A stretch of DNA of 64,000 bases, from assembly GCF_001751365.1 (NCBI RefSeq), contig NZ_LJGT01000038.1, positions 783,540 through 847,539 on the forward strand. Reading direction: 5' to 3'. Numbering within the stretch: the stretch's first letter is position 1; each line of letters begins with the position of its first letter. The notes beneath the pieces are model-generated. The model searched no databases. It saw nothing but the letters and a program-made list of their open reading frames with translations, and was not told the origin of the DNA. A program made the position numbers and the translations under genes. This document shows, in pieces, positions 1 through 7,750 of this stretch. Source of the stretch: Streptomyces abyssalis (GTDB taxonomy: Bacteria; Actinomycetota; Actinomycetes; Streptomycetales; Streptomycetaceae).

Positions 1-2199
1 CAGTCGCTGCTGGCAGGGCTCCTCTCCCACGTCGGGCTCAAGGACACCGACAAGAACGAGTACCTGGGCGCGCGCAGCGCCAAGTTCGCGGTCTTCCCCG
101 GCTCTTCGCTCTTCAAGAAGCAGCCGCGCTGGCTGATGTCCGCCGAACTGGTGGAGACCTCGCGGCTGTGGGCCCGCGTCAACGCCAAGGTCGAACCGGA
201 GTGGATCGAGCCGCTCGCCGAACACCTGGTCAAACGCACCTACAGCGAACCGCACTGGGAGCAGAAGCAGGCGGCTGTCATGGCGTACGAGCGCGTGACG
301 CTCTACGGCGTGCCGCTCGTCGCCGAGCGCAAGATCGCCTACGGGCGCATCGACCCGGAGACGTCCCGCGACCTGTTCATCCGGCACGCCCTGGTCGAGG
401 GCGACTGGCGCACACACCACCGTTTCTTCCATGACAATCGCAAACTCCTCGACGAGGTCGAGGAGTTGGAGCACCGGGCACGCCGGCGGGACATCCTCGT
501 CGACGACGAGACGCTGTACGACTTCTACGACGAGCGCGTCCCCGGGCACGTCGTCTCCGGCTCCCACTTCGACTCCTGGTGGAAGAAGCAGCACCGCGAG
601 GACCCCGACCTGCTCAACTTCGAGAAGTCGATGCTCATCAACGAGCAGGCGGAGGAGATCAGCCGCAGCGACTACCCGGACGTGTGGCAGCAGGGCGAGC
701 TGACGCTGCGCGTCACCTACCAGTTCGAGCCGGGCACCGACGCGGACGGCGTGACCGTCCACGTACCCCTGCAGGTCCTCAACCAGATCGAGCCCGGGGG
801 ATTCGACTGGCAGATCCCCGGGCTGCGCGAGAGCCTCGTCACCGAGCTCATCCGCTCACTGCCCAAGGCCGTCAGGCGGCACTACGTCCCGGCGCCGGAC
901 TTCGCCGCGCGCTTCCTGCGCACCGCGGCGCCGGGCCCGGAGCCGCTGACGGCCGTCCTCGCCCGCGACCTGCAGCGCATGGTCGGAGTGCCCTTCCACG
1001 CGGGCGACTTCGACCTGGCGAAGGTCCCGGACCATCTCAAGGTCACCTTCCGGGTGACGGACGAACGTCGCCGCACCCTCGCCGAGTCCAAGGACCTGGA
1101 GGAGCTGCAGCACAGCCTCCGGGACAAGACGCAGGCCGCGATCGCCCGCGCCTTCGAGTCGTCCGAGCGTGCACAGCGGAAGAAGGCGGGGGAGAGGCAC
1201 GCGGAGACGGCCCGGTCTTCAGCCCGGCCCTCGGACCGGTCCGCGGCACAGTCGTCGGCGGGGCCCTCCGCGGCGTCCGCCGAAGCCCCCGGCACCGGAC
1301 GCGCCGACGACGCGGCTCCCGCCCTCTCCTCGCGCACGGGCCTGACCGGCTGGACGATCGGCGCCCTCCCCCGCGTCTTCGAAGCCAGGCGCGGCGGTCA
1401 GCCCGTGAAGGCGTACCCGGCGCTGGTGGACGACGGCGACTCCGTCTCCGTTCACCTCTTCGACACGGAGGCCGAGCAGCAGCAGGCCATGTGGCGCGGC
1501 ACGCGCCGGCTGATCCTGCTCAACATCCCCTCCGACCCGGCCAAGTTCGCCGCCTCGAAGCTGTCCAACCCGCAGAAGCTGGCTCTCTCCCGCTCTCCGC
1601 ACGGCAGCGTGCAGGCTCTCTTCGAGGACTGCGTGACGGCCGCCGCCGACCGGCTCATCGCCGCGCACGGCGGTCCCGCGTGGGACGAGGAGAGCTTCCG
1701 CAAGCTCTTCGACGCCGTGCGCACGGACCTGGTCGACGTCACGCTGAAGACGGTCAGGCAGGTCCAGGAGGTGCTCGCCGCCTGGCACTCGTGCGAGCAG
1801 CGCCTGCGCGGCGTGACGAGCCCGGCGCTGGCCGAGTCCGCCGAGGACGTACGGCAGCAGCTCGCCGCCCTCGTCTGCCCCGGCTTCGTCACGCTCCACG
1901 GCACGGCACGCCTCCCGGACCTGCTGCGCTACCTCGTCGCTGCCGACCGCCGCCTGACGCAGATGCCGAACAACGCCGAGCGGGACCGTACGCGGATGGC
2001 CAAGGTCAAGGAGATGCACGACGAATACCTGTGGCTGCTGGAGCAGTTCCCCAGGGGGAGGCCCGTGCCGCGGGCGGCGCTCGACATCCGCTGGATGATC
2101 GAGGAGCTGCGCGTCAGCTACTTCGCCCACGCGCTCGGCACCGCCCACCCCGTCTCGGACAAACGGATCATGAAAGCGGTGGACGCGGCGGCGCCGTGA
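1..2199 (+). CDS. hrpA: ATP-dependent RNA helicase HrpA, C-terminal part (5' end outside window)
   Basis: The reading frame is open from base 1 to a TGA and gives 732 residues, so the gene starts upstream. HrpA-type DEAH-box helicases are about 1300 residues long, and the motor domains are missing here. What is visible is the end of the OB-fold region (LFKKQPRWLMSAELVETSR) followed by the large DUF3418 C-terminal domain that is typical of HrpA. An Ala/Ser-rich low-complexity linker lies around residues 395-440. The protein is predicted to be a cytoplasmic RNA helicase; HrpA family members in other bacteria act on mRNA and on stalled ribosomes. An ATG at 136 lies inside the gene and is not the start. 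The next feature on this strand is a tRNA gene. Confidence 0.93.
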   Translation, partial: QSLLAGLLSHVGLKDTDKNEYLGARSAKFAVFPGSSLFKKQPRWLMSAELVETSRLWARVNAKVEPEWIEPLAEHLVKRTYSEPHWEQKQAAVMAYERVTLYGVPLVAERKIAYGRIDPETSRDLFIRHALVEGDWRTHHRFFHDNRKLLDEVEELEHRARRRDILVDDETLYDFYDERVPGHVVSGSHFDSWWKKQHREDPDLLNFEKSMLINEQAEEISRSDYPDVWQQGELTLRVTYQFEPGTDADGVTVHVPLQVLNQIEPGGFDWQIPGLRESLVTELIRSLPKAVRRHYVPAPDFAARFLRTAAPGPEPLTAVLARDLQRMVGVPFHAGDFDLAKVPDHLKVTFRVTDERRRTLAESKDLEELQHSLRDKTQAAIARAFESSERAQRKKAGERHAETARSSARPSDRSAAQSSAGPSAASAEAPGTGRADDAAPALSSRTGLTGWTIGALPRVFEARRGGQPVKAYPALVDDGDSVSVHLFDTEAEQQQAMWRGTRRLILLNIPSDPAKFAASKLSNPQKLALSRSPHGSVQALFEDCVTAAADRLIAAHGGPAWDEESFRKLFDAVRTDLVDVTLKTVRQVQEVLAAWHSCEQRLRGVTSPALAESAEDVRQQLAALVCPGFVTLHGTARLPDLLRYLVAADRRLTQMPNNAERDRTRMAKVKEMHDEYLWLLEQFPRGRPVPRAALDIRWMIEELRVSYFAHALGTAHPVSDKRIMKAVDAAAP

Positions 2200-2291
2200 G
2201 CGTGACATGTACGTCGCTGAAAGTGAGTTCGCGACGCTCACCGGGCTGCTGTAGAGTCTCGTTCGCGCCCGCACGCCGGGCGCTCGCGCAA

Positions 2292-2366
2292 GGTCCTGTG
2301 GAGCAGTTTGGAGTGCTCGCCACCCTGTCAAGGTGGAGGCCGCGGGTTCAAATCCCGTCAGGACCG
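2292..2366 (+). tRNA. tRNA-Asp(GTC)
   Basis: A complete cloverleaf can be folded. The acceptor arms are GGTCCTG and CAGGACC, the D stem is GAGC/GCTC, and the anticodon stem is CCACC/GGTGG around the loop CTGTCAA with anticodon GTC at 2327-2329. The T stem is GCGGG/CCCGT around TTCAAAT, and the discriminator base is G, as expected for Asp. CCA is not encoded. A likely -10 element TAGAGT lies at 2252-2257 with a weak TTCGCG -35 at 2228-2233. The tRNA-Gly at 22290 has the same -10 hexamer. Confidence 0.95.
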
Positions 2367-2487
2367 CAGAGATCGACAGCCCGTCCCCGCTCGCCGGGGG
2401 CGGGCTGTTCCACGTGCACCCCGGGCGTGCGACTGTGAAGCGCCGTCGTGGAAGTGCCCCCGTGGCCCTGACGACTTGGAGCGCCCC

Positions 2488-3183
2488 GTGACAGTCCCGT
2501 CGGAGATACGCACGGCCCACTTCTGGTTCGATCCGTCCTGCCCGTACACATGGCTGACCTCCCGGTGGCTGCTGGAGGTCGCCAAGGTCCGCCCGGTGCG
2601 GGTGCGTTGGCACCTGATGAGCCTCTCGGTGCTCAACGAAGGCCGCGACGACGACCCGGAAGGGGACCCTGAGGGCTGGCTGTGGGTCCCCGTGCGCATC
2701 TGCGCCGCCGTGCTGGAGGAGTACGGGCAGGAGGCGCTCGCGAGGCTCTACACAGCCCTGTGGACGGTCGGCGGCGGCGAACAGGAGTGGCTGGGCGACC
2801 TGCACGACTCCCTGGAGAAGGCGGGGCTTCCCCGGACTCTCGCCGACGCCGGCATGACGACGGCCCACGACGAGGCCATACGAGCGTCGACAGCCGAGGC
2901 CGTGGGGCTGGTCGGCACACATGTCGGAACCCCGGTGATCTCCGTGTCCGGGCACGGAGATCACCACGGGGGCGGGCACGGGCACGGGGAGATGGATGGA
3001 GACCGGGAGGGGGAGCGGGCCGGTGCCGGTCAGGCACGTACCGCGTTCTTCGGGCCGGTCGTCTCCGAGGTCCCCACCGGTGAAGCGGCCGCACGGCTGT
3101 GGGACGGCGTCCTGCTCGTGGCCTCGACTCCGGGATTCCACGAACTCCAGACCTCGCGCCCGCCCGCACCCGGGCCTTCTTGA
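2488..3183 (+). CDS. DsbA-fold (mycothiol-dependent nitroreductase-like) protein with a His-rich insert
   Basis: The 231-residue product has the thioredoxin/DsbA start WFDPSCPYTW (Cys18), the helical middle, and the cis-Pro region GTPV near residue 147 followed by FFGPV. This matches the actinobacterial DsbA-family group that includes the mycothiol-dependent nitroreductase Rv2466c. The active site here reads CPYT, so the second Cys of a CxxC is absent; a monothiol mechanism is possible. The GTG start at 2488 was chosen because the family begins just before the first beta strand, and the upstream part of the longer frame overlaps the tRNA. Oddly, a roughly 30-residue loop rich in His, Gly and Asp (residues about 153-184) sits between the GTP and FFGP motifs, where relatives as I recall them have a few residues. 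It may bind metal or may simply be low-complexity expansion. Confidence 0.8.
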   Translation: MTVPSEIRTAHFWFDPSCPYTWLTSRWLLEVAKVRPVRVRWHLMSLSVLNEGRDDDPEGDPEGWLWVPVRICAAVLEEYGQEALARLYTALWTVGGGEQEWLGDLHDSLEKAGLPRTLADAGMTTAHDEAIRASTAEAVGLVGTHVGTPVISVSGHGDHHGGGHGHGEMDGDREGERAGAGQARTAFFGPVVSEVPTGEAAARLWDGVLLVASTPGFHELQTSRPPAPGPS

Positions 3184-3231
3184 CGGCAAACCGTCCCGCC
3201 GGTACTTCTCGTATAGGGAGGTGGGGCATCA

Positions 3232-3504
3232 ATGGGGACAACTCCGCGCGGCCCACGGCGGCGTGAGACCAAGGCGCTCCTGCGGGCGCACCTGGCGGCC
3301 GCCACCCGGTACCGGCACGTGACGCGTCACTGCCCCGTCTGCCACCGGCTGCTGCGCCTGGCGATGGAGCACACGGCGGAGGAGCCCGAGGACGAGCACC
3401 CGGACGGGCACGCCGACGGGCACAGCACCGGGCACCCGGACGGACGCGCCGAGCGGCACACGGAGCGCCCCAGGGAGCCACGCCGGGTCTCCGCGTCCAA
3501 CTAG
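3232..3504 (+). CDS. DUF6274-like small protein with CPVC motif and His-rich tail
   Basis: This 90-residue protein has an ATG preceded by AGGGAGG with good spacing. The N-terminal half is basic and contains HCPVCHRLL (Cys34, Cys37), a short zinc-knuckle-like motif. The C-terminal half is a run of His-x-Asp-Gly type repeats (His56, 60, 64, 68, 75) and ends in basic residues. It resembles the Streptomyces family DUF6274 that I recall as lying near bldC; the function is unknown. The upstream gene also has a His-rich segment, so both could be involved with metal, but this is only an inference. A 7-bp stem hairpin follows the stop codon. Confidence 0.72.
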   Translation: MGTTPRGPRRRETKALLRAHLAAATRYRHVTRHCPVCHRLLRLAMEHTAEEPEDEHPDGHADGHSTGHPDGRAERHTERPREPRRVSASN

Positions 3505-3506
3505 TC

Positions 3507-3531
3507 AACGCCCGTTCCGGATAAGGGCGTT
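3507..3531. terminator. hairpin after the DUF6274 gene
   Basis: Perfect inverted repeat AACGCCC / GGGCGTT with an 11-nt loop, starting 3 nt after the stop codon. There is no clear T-run, as is common in actinobacteria. Confidence 0.55.
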
Positions 3532-3795
3532 CAGTGTGGAGCTGTGAAGCTGCGGGGCATCGGCTGACGAGAGGTTGCTCACTACCTCAGAGTGATCGGT
3601 CCCGACAAGTCACAGCAGATGTGACGGGAGTCACTGGTTCCGTTCCGGATGGGGAGGAACTTACGCCCTTCTCACCACGCGCCAATTTAATATGTGCAAT
3701 TGCACTACGTCTCATTGCCCTCACCGTCGACCCACAGCGGACGTAGCGGCACACCCAACTCCCCCTGTCGCGGCACCAGTCGAGCCCGCCGTCTT

Positions 3796-3823
3796 GCTGC
3801 CCGACCGGCGCCGGCCGGGCAGC
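3796..3823. terminator. GC-rich hairpin between convergent genes
   Basis: The 8-bp stem GCTGCCCG / CGGGCAGC encloses a further GC-rich palindromic core. It lies between the convergent DUF6274 and bldC genes and could terminate transcription from either side. Confidence 0.5.
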
Positions 3824-3846
3824 GTGACCGAATGCGATCCGCTTCC

Positions 3847-3891
3847 GACCAGTCCGGACACGACCAGTCCGGACACGGCAGGTCCGAGCAC
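3847..3891. repeat. three tandem 15-bp units
   Basis: GACCAGTCCGGACAC occurs twice in perfect tandem (3847-3861 and 3862-3876), followed by a third, degraded copy (3877-3891). Each unit contains the TCCGGA palindrome. Confidence 0.8.
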
Positions 3892-4035
3892 AAAAAGATC
3901 GCGCCGGACCCGGCGGAGTCCAGCGCGATCAACGATCAAGCGCCGTTGGGGACAGCGGCCTGATGTCTGTTGCCTCGGGCGCCGATCCGGGGTGAGGGCC
4001 CCGAATACGCCCTGTTATGCAGTTATTTCGCCTGA

Positions 4036-4242
4036 TCAAACTTCACTGCGCTGCTGCGGGATGCCCGCGAGCAGTGCGCGCACCTCCGCCTCGCGGTAGC
4101 GGCGATGACCACCGAGCGTGCGGATCGACGTGAGCTTGCCTGCCTTTGCCCAGCGTGTGACCGTCTTCGGGTCCACGCGGAACATCGTGGCAACCTCAGC
4201 CGGGGTCAACAGCGGCTCGGCATCAGGGGTGCGAGCGGTCAT
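4036..4242 (-). CDS. bldC: BldC, MerR-like developmental DNA-binding protein
   Basis: This is a 68-residue, single-domain winged helix-turn-helix protein of the MerR/excisionase type (LLTPAEVATMFRVDPKTVTR, then TLGGHRRY). It is nearly identical to the Streptomyces BldC I know, which binds DNA as head-to-tail oligomers and delays entry into sporulation. The ATG at 4242 gives the family length and has AGGAGG upstream; an upstream ATG at 4296 in the same frame lacks this support. The gene is alone on its strand with about 540 bp of non-coding DNA upstream, which suggests complex regulation. Confidence 0.97.
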   Translation of the reverse strand: MTARTPDAEPLLTPAEVATMFRVDPKTVTRWAKAGKLTSIRTLGGHRRYREAEVRALLAGIPQQRSEV

Positions 4243-4782
4243 GAGCGGCCTCCTCGGAGGAACCGAACCATACGGTTCTTTCCTTAAATTCTGCACCTTG
4301 GCCCGCGTTGCCCGATATGGACGTACGCGAGCCGAGTCGGTTATAGGACGAACGGCTTGTCCTCGGCACTACAACTACACCATCTGTCCAGCCACGTCGG
4401 CCAAACCGATGGAATTGCCCTCTGAGGTGTAGAACCTCGACGGATGCCGATGGACCGCCCCATAGCGGACAGTCACACCACCGTGACGAACAGTCACAGG
4501 GTGACCAAGCAGCATCAGCCCCACCAAGGTGGGCAATACCGATCTTTCCGACCATAGTTGGATGGATGGAGCCCCCGTCGAACTCCTTGTCCTATTTTGA
4601 CACGAGGGACTGCTCTGAGAGCAAGGCCCCGGAAAGTGCTGTCCGTCACGCTTGAGGCTTTGGCCCCTTTCGGGACCTTGGTCCTGGAGGTCCGTGACGT
4701 ACGCAACCCCCGTGGGCCCCAGTCCGTGTTCAGTTCACGAACACAGCTCGATCGTGAACCGCCACGCACCGAACCCGCGTAG
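4243..4782. other. 540-bp upstream region of bldC
   Basis: No gene is visible. The region probably carries the bldC promoter(s) and a long leader. Notable elements are two successive inverted repeats, GTCAC-n6-GTGAC at 4472-4487 and GTCAC-n3-GTGAC at 4493-4505, which are candidate regulator sites about 230-260 bp upstream of the bldC start codon. Short AT-rich islands occur near 4270-4290 and 4590-4605. Confidence 0.6.
4472..4505. promoter_or_regulatory. paired GTCAC/GTGAC operator-like repeats upstream of bldC
   Basis: There are two inverted repeats with identical half-sites, 21 bp apart (about two helical turns, same DNA face). This arrangement suggests a DNA-binding site for an oligomeric regulator. 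Which protein binds it cannot be read from the sequence. Confidence 0.4.
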
Positions 4783-5658
4783 TCAGTTGGCGAACTGCAG
4801 TTCTCTCACACTCCGCCAGCGGTCCGTGAGCCGCTCGTAGGCGACGCCGGCCCGCTCCCCGTCCCCTTCTCGCAGGGCCGCGATTCCCTCCGCCACATCG
4901 GCGGCGGAATCGTCGTCGGCAAGCTGCTCCTCGGGGATCGCGTGTGCCAGACCGCCGTAGTCCAGTTCGACGAGGGACCGCGGATGGAACTCCTCCAGCC
5001 ATCTGCCCACGTCGACCAGGCCGTCGACGAGCGGCCCCTCCTCCAACTCCTCGCGGAGCACCTTCAGACCACGGGCGAGGCGGCGCCGCGCCTGGACCAT
5101 CGGCGTGCGATAGCGGAGGACGAACTGCTGAACGCTCTCCTCACCCGTTCCAGGCTTCGCAAACTCTTTCTCTTCCGAAGAAAAAAGAACGAACCAGCGC
5201 ACGGGGACATGCCAGAGGGCGGTACGGATCCACGGACGCGCATCGGGATTGCGCGTCAGCCAGCGCTCATAGTCCGCGGCGGCCTGACGCCGCACGACCG
5301 GAGGCACAGCGGCGTCCAGCACCGTCTGCGGCATCGCCACCTCCTGCTCGCCCGCCGCCTGCGACAGCGCCGCAAGCGCCTGCCAGCCCCGCAGGCGCGT
5401 ACGCCATGGGCACACGCAGACCACACCGTCCACCTCGGCCACGAAGGCGTCGGCACTCTCCCGCACGGGCACGGCGACCGGCGGTACGGGCAGCAGATCG
5501 GCGAGCGAACGCCGCAACTCGTCCTGGGCGGTGGGCACCCGGTCCCGCTTCGCGTACCGCACCCAGTGCGCCCGCTCCGGCTCCGGGAACGCGGCCAGTG
5601 GCTCGTACACCCGCAGATACGCCGCGTACGGGACGATGACCGACGCCTGCTGAGCCAC
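4783..5658 (-). CDS. conserved actinobacterial protein of unknown function
   Basis: I do not recognise a characterised domain. The 291-residue protein is soluble, has no signal peptide or membrane segment, and is rich in Trp, Arg and acidic residues. It opens with AQQASVIVPYAAYLRVYEPL and continues with a WVRYA motif; the middle contains PWRTRLRGW and the C-terminal third is helical and charged. The GTG at 5658 was chosen because GGAGGAAAC lies just upstream; the ATG at 5685 has no such site. As I recall, a similar gene lies between bldC and valine dehydrogenase in other streptomycetes, so it is a core gene. It is transcribed towards bldC, from which it is 540 bp away. Confidence 0.8.
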   Translation of the reverse strand: MAQQASVIVPYAAYLRVYEPLAAFPEPERAHWVRYAKRDRVPTAQDELRRSLADLLPVPPVAVPVRESADAFVAEVDGVVCVCPWRTRLRGWQALAALSQAAGEQEVAMPQTVLDAAVPPVVRRQAAADYERWLTRNPDARPWIRTALWHVPVRWFVLFSSEEKEFAKPGTGEESVQQFVLRYRTPMVQARRRLARGLKVLREELEEGPLVDGLVDVGRWLEEFHPRSLVELDYGGLAHAIPEEQLADDDSAADVAEGIAALREGDGERAGVAYERLTDRWRSVRELQFAN

Positions 5659-5883
5659 GCGTTTCCTCCAGAATCTCGCCTGCAAGAGCTCCCGCGGGAG
5701 CCCGGGTCCGCCCCTGCCGGGCGCACCCCGAAGGACAGTTGACTACCACCGATCGTGGCACCGCAACGATGCGGCCGCGCGCAGGTCGTACCCTGCTGTC
5801 GACCGGCCCTCCACGCCGTTCCGCGCCACAAGCACGGAAGGCGACAAAGAGGGCGTACAACCGCGACATCAGGAGTCACCACC

Positions 5884-7059
5884 GTGGCTGACGTACGTCC
5901 CTCCCCACAGCACACCGCGGCGCCCACCATCAGCGCCGGCGGAGCGAGTGGCACGGGGATTCTGCGGACCCTCTTCCGGTCCGAGCAGGGCGGGCACGAG
6001 CAAGTCGTGCTGTGCCAGGACCGCGCCAGCGGCCTCAAGGCAGTGATCGCCCTCCATTCCACCGCCCTCGGCCCCGGTCTGGGCGGCACAAGGTTCCACC
6101 CCTACGCAGGGGAGGAGCACCCCGAGGAGGCCGCGCTGCTGGACGCGCTGAACCTCGCTCGCGGCATGTCGTACAAGAACGCGATGGCCGGCCTCCCCCA
6201 CGGCGGCGGCAAGGCCGTGATCATCGGCGATCCCGCCAAGATCAAGACCGAGGAGCTGCTCCTCGCCTACGGACGCTTCGTGGCGTCCCTGGGCGGCCGC
6301 TACGTCACCGCCTGCGACGTGGGCACGTACGTGCAGGACATGGACGTCGTCGCGCGCGAGTGCCGCTGGACGACCGGCCGCTCCCCCGAGCAGGGCGGCG
6401 CCGGCGACTCCTCCGTGCTCACCGCGTTCGGCGTCTTCCAGGGCATGCGGGCCAGCGCGCAGCACCTGTGGGGGGCGCCCACGCTGCGCGGCCGTACGGT
6501 CGGCATCGCCGGAGTCGGCAAGGTCGGGCACCACCTCGTGGAGCACCTCCTGGAGGACGGGGCGCGCGTGGTGGTCACGGACGTGCGGCCCGAGGCGGTC
6601 GAGCGCGTGCGCGCGGCGCATCCGGAGGTCGAGGGCGTCGCGGACACCGCGACGCTGGTCCGCTTCGAGGGGCTGGACGTCTACGCGCCCTGTGCCCTCG
6701 GCGGCGCCCTGGACGACGCGACCGTCCCGGCCCTCACCGCCAAGGCCGTGTGCGGGGCCGCCAACAACCAGCTGGCGCACCCGGGCGTGGAGAAGGACCT
6801 CGCCGGGCGCGGCATCCTCTACGCGCCGGACTACGTGGTGAACGCGGGCGGCGTGATCCAGGTCGCGGACGAGCTGCTGGGCTTCGACTTCGCACGTGCC
6901 AAAGCAAAGGCTGCAAAGATCTTCGACACCACGCTCTCGATCTTCGACCGCGCGGCGACGGACGGTGTTCCGCCCGCGGCGGCCGCGGACCGCATCGCCG
7001 AGATGCGGATGGCCGGAGGCGGCTCGGGGGGCGACGGCGCCGAGGAATCGTACGGCTGA
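5884..7059 (+). CDS. vdh: valine/leucine dehydrogenase (Glu/Leu/Phe/Val dehydrogenase family)
   Basis: This NAD-dependent branched-chain amino acid dehydrogenase reversibly deaminates valine or leucine to the 2-oxo acid. The 391-residue protein shows the substrate domain with [10 protein letters not shown] and the catalytic-lysine loop [12 protein letters not shown], then [10 protein letters not shown]. The Rossmann NAD site [16 protein letters not shown] and the motif CGAANNQLA follow. The GTG at 5884 is preceded by AGGAG; the frame extends further upstream without ribosome-site support. Streptomyces vdh supplies 2-oxoacids for branched fatty acids and polyketide precursors. Valine versus leucine preference cannot be read with certainty; the location next to bldC supports vdh. 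Confidence 0.9.
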   Translation: MADVRPSPQHTAAPTISAGGASGTGILRTLFRSEQGGHEQVVLCQDRASGLKAVIALHSTALGPGLGGTRFHPYAGEEHPEEAALLDALNLARGMSYKNAMAGLPHGGGKAVIIGDPAKIKTEELLLAYGRFVASLGGRYVTACDVGTYVQDMDVVARECRWTTGRSPEQGGAGDSSVLTAFGVFQGMRASAQHLWGAPTLRGRTVGIAGVGKVGHHLVEHLLEDGARVVVTDVRPEAVERVRAAHPEVEGVADTATLVRFEGLDVYAPCALGGALDDATVPALTAKAVCGAANNQLAHPGVEKDLAGRGILYAPDYVVNAGGVIQVADELLGFDFARAKAKAAKIFDTTLSIFDRAATDGVPPAAAADRIAEMRMAGGGSGGDGAEESYG

Positions 7060-7318
7060 TCCTGTCGGGACTCTTCCCGTGGACCCCTCGGCGGGTCGAC
7101 ACTCGGACGCACGGTAAAATGAGAGCTGACCAGCGAAGAGAGAGCCACCGGCGGCGCCTGCCGGCGGCCGTGTCGTGCGGGCGGCGTACCGTACGGCGGC
7201 GGAAGCAGGTACCGTTGAAGCCCTACGGGCCGGTCTCTCCTTCGAGGGTCCGCTCTGAATTGTGAACGCGTGTCAAGACTCTGGGGCCGTCGAGCCCCGT
7301 CGTTGAGGGGGTCGAGCC

Positions 7319-7570
7319 ATGGGGCGCGGCCGGGCCAAGGCCAAGCAGACGAAGGTCGCCCGCCAGCTGAAGTACAACAGCGGTGGGACGGACCTCTCGC
7401 GTCTGGCTGAGGAGCTGGGCGCATCGACCTCGAACGAGCCGCCGAACGGCGACCGCTTCGAGGACGATGAGCGTGACGACGACCCGTACGCGCAGTACGC
7501 GGACGGGTACAACGACGAGGAGGACGAGGGCCAGTCCTCCGACTCTTCGGCGCACCGGCGCCGGAGCTGA
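7319..7570 (+). CDS. DUF3073 family protein
   Basis: This small 83-residue protein has the highly conserved start MGRGRAKAKQTKVARQLKY, followed by an acidic, Asp/Glu/Tyr-rich tail with DPYAQYADGY and a basic C-terminus. DUF3073 proteins occur throughout actinobacteria, commonly next to purM; the function is unknown. The basic head and acidic tail suggest nucleic-acid or ribosome contact, but this is an inference. An 11-bp terminator stem follows the gene. Confidence 0.93.
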   Translation: MGRGRAKAKQTKVARQLKYNSGGTDLSRLAEELGASTSNEPPNGDRFEDDERDDDPYAQYADGYNDEEDEGQSSDSSAHRRRS

Positions 7571-7586
7571 CGTCCACAGATCCCTG

Positions 7587-7617
7587 CCCGGTCCGGCGTA
7601 AGCCGGACCGGGTTCTG
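7587..7617 (+). terminator. rho-independent terminator after the DUF3073 gene
   Basis: A perfect 11-bp stem CCCGGTCCGGC / GCCGGACCGGG with a 4-nt loop, followed by TTCTGT. This is one of the most canonical terminators in the window. It also separates this gene from the convergent purM. Confidence 0.85.
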
Positions 7618-7750
7618 TGCTGTTCCGGGCGCTGTCGCGCTCGATGACGTCGCGGCCTGTGCTCTCACCGCCCGCGCTGTTCCGGCCGGGGCTGTCCCGG
7701 CAGATGCTGCACCGGAGCACGCCGGCGGCGCCGCCTGTATCCGCGGCCGG

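Larger units (their letters stand above)
3505..4035. other. 531-bp non-coding region downstream of bldC
   Basis: No ORF here has a believable ribosome site or codon pattern. The region holds a terminator hairpin at 3507-3531, a strong hairpin at 3796-3823 (GCTGCCCG / CGGGCAGC), three tandem 15-bp units at 3847-3891, and a small hairpin at 3988-4003 (CGGGG / CCCCG) just downstream of the bldC stop codon. The stretch 3680-3720 is AT-richer than its surroundings. Confidence 0.6.

Noticed and set aside
579..2438. Long plus-strand ORF (619 codons) overlapping hrpA
   Set aside because: It is the shifted frame of hrpA; its product is an Arg/Ala/Gly/Pro-rich artefact of GC-rich codon structure and it runs through the tRNA-Asp gene.
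3847..3891. Tandem 15-bp repeats considered as iterons of a replication origin
   Set aside because: No replication initiator gene or AT-rich melting region next to them; the context is chromosomal core.
3534..4099. Small ORFs between the DUF6274 gene and bldC
   Set aside because: No ribosome sites, composition unlike genes, interrupted by hairpins and tandem repeats.
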